A DNA stretch of 9,892 nucleotides. Origin: Betaproteobacteria bacterium RIFCSPLOWO2_02_FULL_62_17. Lineage in GTDB: Bacteria; Pseudomonadota; Gammaproteobacteria; Burkholderiales; SG8-39. The notes beneath the pieces were generated by a model. That model saw only the letters and a program-made list of their open reading frames with translations. It was not told the origin of the DNA and made no database searches. Below, piece by piece: positions 5,895 to 9,892 of this stretch. The stretch lies in the NCBI GenBank assembly GCA_001770355.1, contig MEQV01000010.1:1578-11469 (forward strand), given 5' to 3'. A program made the position numbers and the translations under genes. The first letter of the stretch is position 1; every line of letters begins with the position of its first letter.

Positions 5895-6806
5895 ATGGCC
5901 GCCATTCCCAAATCGGTTGACAGTACCGTCAAGCTGCTCACCGATGCCGATTACGTCGCCGAGCGCAGTCTCGCCACCTCGGTGTACCTTGCGCTGAAGC
6001 TCGGCCGGCCGCTGTTCCTGGAGGGCGAGGCCGGCGTGGGCAAAACCGAAATCGCCAAGGTGCTCGCGCAGACCCTGGATCGGAAACTGGTGCGCCTGCA
6101 ATGCTACGAGGGCCTGGATATCGCGAGCGCGGTCTACGAATGGAATTATTCGCGCCAGATGATCGAAATACGCCTGGCGGAGACCGAAGGCGCGAAAAAT
6201 CGCGATAGCCTCGCCAAGGACATTTTTTCGGAACGTTTCCTCATCCGCCGGCCGCTGCTGCAGGCGCTGGAGGGCAAGGCGGGCGCGGCGCCGGTGCTGC
6301 TGATCGACGAGCTCGATCGCACCGACGAGCCCTTCGAAGCCTATCTGCTGGAAGTACTGTCTGATTTCCAGGTCAGCATTCCCGAATTGGGCACGATCAA
6401 GGCGAAAGAACCGCCGGTGGTGATCATCACCTCCAACCGCACCCGCGAGATTCACGACGCCATCAAGCGGCGTTGCTTCTACCACTGGGTCGATTATCCC
6501 GATGCCAAGCGCGAAGCGGAAATCCTGCGCCGCAAGGTACCCGGTGCCGCGGAACGTCTCTCCGCCGAGGTGGTCGCCTTTGTGCAGCGTCTGCGCAAGA
6601 TGGAACTGTTCAAGCTGCCCGGCGTCGCCGAAACCCTGGACTGGACCAAGGCGCTGATGGCGCTCGATAAACTGTCGCTCGACCCGCAGACCGTCAACGA
6701 CACGCTGGGCACGCTGCTCAAGTACCAGGACGACATCGCGCGCATCAAGGGCAGCGAAGCCGAACGCCTGCTCACCGAGGTCAAGGCGGAAATCGCGGCA
6801 AGCTGA
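5895..6806 (+). CDS. coxD: MoxR family AAA+ ATPase (CoxD-like)
   Basis: A 303-residue AAA+ protein. It has Walker A GEAGVGKT at 44-51, Walker B LLIDELDR at 135-142 (Asp138, Glu139) and sensor 1 TSNRTRE at 179-185. Candidate arginine-finger residues are IKRRCFYHW around 190-198, with a C-terminal helical lid after 205. In CO dehydrogenase clusters CoxD is a membrane-linked ATPase of this class, needed to assemble the copper-sulfur-molybdenum site. MoxR proteins generally pair with a VWA-domain protein to form a chaperone complex that inserts metals or remodels enzymes. Here the VWA partner is the CoxE-like gene, but a malonyl-CoA decarboxylase gene lies between them. The ATG has only a weak ribosome site. 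Its length matches CoxD (about 295). No promoter of its own could be seen between the preceding terminator and the start, so it may rely on read-through or on a promoter that overlaps coxM. Confidence 0.93.
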   Translation: MAAIPKSVDSTVKLLTDADYVAERSLATSVYLALKLGRPLFLEGEAGVGKTEIAKVLAQTLDRKLVRLQCYEGLDIASAVYEWNYSRQMIEIRLAETEGAKNRDSLAKDIFSERFLIRRPLLQALEGKAGAAPVLLIDELDRTDEPFEAYLLEVLSDFQVSIPELGTIKAKEPPVVIITSNRTREIHDAIKRRCFYHWVDYPDAKREAEILRRKVPGAAERLSAEVVAFVQRLRKMELFKLPGVAETLDWTKALMALDKLSLDPQTVNDTLGTLLKYQDDIARIKGSEAERLLTEVKAEIAAS

Positions 6807-6815
6807 GCGAGCCGC

Positions 6816-8168
6816 ATGCCTGATCGCTCACTCCTTCGCCGCCTGCTGCGTTTGCCGGAACGTCCGCCGGCCCCGCGTCAGGCCGCGCGCGATGCGCAAA
6901 AGGTCATCGAATTGTGCCAGGCGCTCATGTCAGAGCGCGGCGAAGTTTCCGGCGCGCGCCTGGCAGCCGAGACTCTCAACGCCTACAAAACGCTGGACGA
7001 AGTTTCGCTGCCGCCGTTTTTCGACCTGCTTGCCAGCGTCTTTGTCCCCGACCCGAAAGCGATCGGCCGCGCCGCCGATGATTACCTCGATTCGCCCATA
7101 CCGGCGAATCTGCTGGCCCTGCAGCGCGCGTCGGAATCGCCCCGCCAGGAACTGTACCGCCGGCTCAACATGGCCCCCGGCGGCACCGCGGTCCTGGTCG
7201 ACATGCGGCGCTGGCTGCAACGCGACCTGCACGACACGCCGCAATGGGTGGGGATCGACGCCGACCTCGCGCACCTGTTCCGCTCCTGGTTCAATCGCGG
7301 CTTTCTGCTGCTGGAGCGCATCGACTGGCGCACTTCGGCCCAGATCCTGGAAAAGCTCATCAAGTACGAAGCGGTGCACGAGATTCAGGGCTGGCGCGAC
7401 CTGCGCCGCCGCACCCAGGCGGACCGGCGCTGCTACGCCTTTTTTCACCCGGCGCTTCCCGAAGAACCGCTCATATTCATCGAAGTGGCTCTCACCAAAG
7501 GCATGAGCGCGACGGTGCAGCCGCTGCTCGATCCGGACGCGCCGGTGTTCGACGCGCGCGATGCCGATTGCGCCATGTTCTATTCGATCACCAATTGCCA
7601 GGAAGGGCTGCGCGGCGTCAGTTTTGGCAACCTCCTCATCAAGCAGGTGGCGGAAGACCTGGGGCGCGAGTTTCCGCGCCTGAAGACCTTCGCCACGCTG
7701 TCGCCCATCCCGGGTTTTCGCACCTGGCTGTCGGCACAGGCAGACCGGAAGGAGAGCAATAACGATCGCGACCCGCGCCGCGAACAATTGGCGACTCTCC
7801 TGGCGATGCTCGACCTGCCGGACTGGATGGCCGACAAGAGCGTCAGCGCCGGTCTGCAACGCGAACTCTCGCGCCTTTGCGCGCAGTACCTGCTGCAGGC
7901 GAAAGCCCGTTCCGAGCCGCTGGATTCGGTCGCGCGCTTTCATCTGGGCAACGGTGCGCGCCTGGAGCGCCTCAACTGGCTGGGCGATACCTCGCTGTCG
8001 GGATTGCGGCGCTCGGCGGGCATGATGGTGAATTACGTCTACGATTTGAGCGATCTGGAACGCAACCACGAAGCCTACGCCCGTGACCACCGCATCATCG
8101 CGTCGCGGCGCTTCGAGCTGCTGGCGCGCGAATCGCTGCTGCTGCGCGAGCCGGAAAAATCAAAGTGA
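6816..8168 (+). CDS. mcd: Malonyl-CoA decarboxylase
   Basis: A 450-residue protein of the malonyl-CoA decarboxylase family, which converts malonyl-CoA to acetyl-CoA and CO2. The N-terminal part (about 20-115) is predicted helical. The C-terminal catalytic, acetyltransferase-like part includes GWRDLRRRTQADRRCYAFFHP (192-212), FIEVALTKGM (221-230), FYSITNCQEGLRGVSFGN (255-272), LSPIPGF at 295-301 and FHLGNGARLERLNW at 375-388. Ser296 and His376 align by motif with the catalytic serine and histidine of the human enzyme, so it should be active. There is no signal peptide. It starts 9 bp after the MoxR gene and ends just before the VWA gene, so all three look like one transcript. This enzyme is usually found with malonate uptake and malonyl-CoA synthetase genes; a place inside a CO dehydrogenase-type maturation block is unexpected. 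Base composition resembles the neighbours, with no sign of recent transfer. Confidence 0.93.
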   Translation: MPDRSLLRRLLRLPERPPAPRQAARDAQKVIELCQALMSERGEVSGARLAAETLNAYKTLDEVSLPPFFDLLASVFVPDPKAIGRAADDYLDSPIPANLLALQRASESPRQELYRRLNMAPGGTAVLVDMRRWLQRDLHDTPQWVGIDADLAHLFRSWFNRGFLLLERIDWRTSAQILEKLIKYEAVHEIQGWRDLRRRTQADRRCYAFFHPALPEEPLIFIEVALTKGMSATVQPLLDPDAPVFDARDADCAMFYSITNCQEGLRGVSFGNLLIKQVAEDLGREFPRLKTFATLSPIPGFRTWLSAQADRKESNNDRDPRREQLATLLAMLDLPDWMADKSVSAGLQRELSRLCAQYLLQAKARSEPLDSVARFHLGNGARLERLNWLGDTSLSGLRRSAGMMVNYVYDLSDLERNHEAYARDHRIIASRRFELLARESLLLREPEKSK

Positions 8169-8175
8169 GCACGAA

Positions 8176-9363
8176 TTGACAAACGCACCAGGACATCTGG
8201 CCGAGAACGTCATGCATTTCGCGCGCGTGCTGCGCTCGGCGGGCTTGCCGATAGGCCCCGACAGGGTGATTGACGCCCTGCGCGCGGTCGAGGTGGTGGG
8301 AATCGAGCGGCGCGAGGATTTCTACTGGACGCTCGCCTCGGTATTCCTGGCCAAGCGCGAGCATTTCGAGGTTTTCGATCAGGCATTCCACATTTTCTGG
8401 CGCGATCCGCAATTGCTCGAGCGCGCCATGGCGATGCTGATGCCCGACGATTTCGCCTCCGCGCCCGAGGACGAGAAGAAGGCGAGCAGCCGCGTCAGCG
8501 AAGCCTTCAGCCCGGAGCAGCCGCAGCTGCAAAAAAAGGAGGAGCAGGAGGAGAAGGTCGAACTCGACGCGACCCTCACCTTCTCCTCGCGCGAAGTGCT
8601 GCAGCACGCCGATTTCGAGACCATGACGGCCGAGGAGTTGTCGCAGGCCAAAGCGCTGATCAAGCGCATGCGCCTGCCGATCCGCGATATTCGCACGCGG
8701 CGCTTCCGCGGCGACCTGCACGGCCGCCGCATCGACATGCGCGCGACCATGCGTGCCTCCTTGCGCGAGGGCGGCGCGCTCATCGACATCAAGCGCCGCT
8801 CGCCGCGCTGGCAGCATCCGCCGCTGGTGGTGCTGTGCGACATCTCCGGCAGCATGAACCGCTATTCGCGCGTATTTCTGCATTTCCTGCATGCCATAAC
8901 CAACGACCGCGATCGCGTGCATACCTTCGTGTTCGGCACCCGGCTCACCAACGTCACACGCTGTCTGCGCAATCGCGACGTCGATATCGCCATGACCGGC
9001 GTCGCCGACCTGGTCGCCGACTGGTCGGGCGGGACGCGCATCGGCGCGTCGATCCGCGATTTCAATCTGCACTGGTCGCGGCGCGTGCTCGGCCAGAACG
9101 CGGTGGTGCTGCTGATCACCGACGGACTGGATGCCGACGTGGGCCAGGGGCTGGCCGAGGAAATGGATCGCCTGCACCGCTCCTGCCGGCAATTGATCTG
9201 GCTCAATCCCCTGCTTCGCTACGAGGGCTTCGAGGCGCGCCCGGCGGGCATACGCGCCATGCTGCCGCACGTGGACAAGTTTCTGCCTGCGCACAACATG
9301 CAAAGCCTCCTCGACCTCGCCATCGTCCTGGAAGGCCGCGAACCGCAAAGAGTCGCAGCATAG
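8176..9363 (+). CDS. coxE: VWA domain protein (CoxE-like), partner of MoxR
   Basis: About 395 residues from the proposed TTG start. The N-terminal segment LAENVMHFARVLR is typical of the family. A charged Lys/Glu-rich stretch (about 117-130) links it to the basic RTRRFRGDLHGRR region (about 173-185). The von Willebrand A domain follows, with the metal-ion site DISGS at 222-226, the threonine of GGTRIG near 287 and TDGLD at 315-319, so the site looks complete. CoxE-like proteins act with the MoxR ATPase (CoxD) to mature the molybdenum site. The start is uncertain. ATG 8212 would cut off the conserved LAEN segment, and the in-frame start at 8083 would overlap the decarboxylase gene by 86 bp and add cysteine- and arginine-rich residues that look like shadow coding. 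TTG 8176 lies 7 bp after the previous stop with only a weak GTGAG upstream. CoxE has about 400 residues, which fits. Confidence 0.9.
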   Translation: MTNAPGHLAENVMHFARVLRSAGLPIGPDRVIDALRAVEVVGIERREDFYWTLASVFLAKREHFEVFDQAFHIFWRDPQLLERAMAMLMPDDFASAPEDEKKASSRVSEAFSPEQPQLQKKEEQEEKVELDATLTFSSREVLQHADFETMTAEELSQAKALIKRMRLPIRDIRTRRFRGDLHGRRIDMRATMRASLREGGALIDIKRRSPRWQHPPLVVLCDISGSMNRYSRVFLHFLHAITNDRDRVHTFVFGTRLTNVTRCLRNRDVDIAMTGVADLVADWSGGTRIGASIRDFNLHWSRRVLGQNAVVLLITDGLDADVGQGLAEEMDRLHRSCRQLIWLNPLLRYEGFEARPAGIRAMLPHVDKFLPAHNMQSLLDLAIVLEGREPQRVAA

Positions 9364-9449
9364 AACTTTCGTTCCGAAATTCGATATTCCGCAGAACGTT
9401 GCGCGCGATCGGTGGGAAAATAGCAACTCGACACAAGGAGAACTGAACC
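9364..9449 (+). other. Short spacer before coxG with ribosome binding site
   Basis: 86 bases between the VWA gene and coxG. An AAGGAG at 9435-9440 lies 9 nt before the coxG ATG. No clear terminator or promoter is seen, so coxG is probably co-transcribed with the VWA gene. Confidence 0.5.
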
Positions 9450-9892
9450 ATGGAAATGACCGGCGACCAACTGATCCCGCTCGCGCAAAACGATGTCTGG
9501 CGCGGCCTGAACGATCCCGAGGTTCTCAAGCAATGCATCGCCGGCTGCGAGACGGTCGAGAAGACCGCGGAGAACGAGTACCGCATTGCGTTGACCGCGG
9601 CAGTGGGTCCGGTTAAAGCCAAATTCACCGGCAAGCTCGCGCTCTCGGACCTGGATCCGCCAAATTCCTATTCCATCGCCTTCGAAGGCTCGGGCGGCGC
9701 GGCCGGATTTGCCAAGGGCAGCGCGCAAGTCAAACTCGCGACGGAGGGAAGCGCCACCCGGCTCAATTACTCGGCCAAGGCCAACATCGGCGGCAAGCTC
9801 GCGCAGATCGGTTCGCGGCTGGTCGACGGCGTCGCGCAGAAAATGGCCGGCGACTTCTTCGTCAAATTCAACAAGATAATGGGCGAGTCCTC
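9450..9892 (+). CDS. coxG: CoxG / SRPBCC family protein, 3' end cut by window edge
   Basis: At least 147 residues, running off the window. The sequence has the CoxG pattern: an N-terminal strand, the DVWRGLNDPEVLKQCIAGCE segment (about 15-34), a glycine-rich FEGSGGAAGFAKGSA stretch (about 77-91) and the ANIGGKLAQIGSRLVDGVAQKM helix (about 110-131). The fold is the START-like SRPBCC hydrophobic pocket domain. CoxG is needed for CO dehydrogenase function in Oligotropha and is linked to anchoring the enzyme to the inner side of the membrane; some members have a C-terminal membrane tail, which cannot be judged here because of the cut. It has a good ribosome site and follows the VWA gene in the same direction. 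The family call is firm. The exact role with an enzyme that lacks a local large subunit is open. Confidence 0.92.
   Translation, partial: MEMTGDQLIPLAQNDVWRGLNDPEVLKQCIAGCETVEKTAENEYRIALTAAVGPVKAKFTGKLALSDLDPPNSYSIAFEGSGGAAGFAKGSAQVKLATEGSATRLNYSAKANIGGKLAQIGSRLVDGVAQKMAGDFFVKFNKIMGES

Noticed and set aside
6930..8090. Minus-strand open frame of 386 codons opposite the malonyl-CoA decarboxylase
   Set aside because: No family-like motifs; the plus strand carries conserved decarboxylase motifs over the same bases.
8160..8168. C-terminal Ser-Lys of the decarboxylase as a remnant of the peroxisomal SKL signal of animal enzymes
   Set aside because: Bacteria have no peroxisomes and the final leucine is missing, so the likeness is chance.
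8095..9426. Minus-strand open frame of 443 codons opposite the VWA gene
   Set aside because: Shadow frame rich in Ala, Arg, His and Gln, while the plus strand has a complete VWA metal site.

Overview
The window is high-GC, gene-dense proteobacterial DNA. Its protein style (XdhC, a MocA/MobA-like nucleotidyltransferase, CoxS/CoxM, MoxR, CoxE and CoxG in one block) fits a betaproteobacterium, for example Burkholderiales, Rhodocyclales or Nitrosomonadales. That assignment is an inference from family resemblance, because there is no rRNA or other marker here. No mobile element, CRISPR array, tRNA or rRNA was seen.

Left part, minus strand (about 1-4188). In transcription order these are an XdhC family protein (4188 to 3181), an intrinsic terminator (3132-3164), a MocA/MobA-like nucleotidyltransferase (3003-2425), an M61 family peptidase with a C-terminal PDZ domain (2368-524), and a histidine phosphatase cut by the window edge (527-1) whose start overlaps the peptidase stop as ATGA. 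The leader of the nucleotidyltransferase holds several inverted repeats.

Right part, plus strand (4502-9892). A 313-bp divergent region separates xdhC from coxS (2Fe-2S subunit) and coxM (FAD subunit) of a molybdenum hydroxylase of the CO dehydrogenase/xanthine dehydrogenase family. A strong terminator follows coxM. Then come a MoxR-type AAA+ ATPase (CoxD-like), a malonyl-CoA decarboxylase, a VWA protein (CoxE-like) and a truncated CoxG/SRPBCC protein.

How the parts fit. The MocA-like protein would attach CMP to molybdopterin. XdhC would handle, sulfurate and protect the cofactor. CoxS and CoxM carry electrons, and MoxR with the VWA protein would mature the active site. CoxG is thought to help place the enzyme at the membrane. 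Two things break the usual picture. The catalytic molybdenum-binding large subunit (CoxL/XdhB type) is absent, with only 20 bp between coxS and coxM. And a complete malonyl-CoA decarboxylase sits inside the maturation genes, between the MoxR and VWA genes. These are the main points for a second look.
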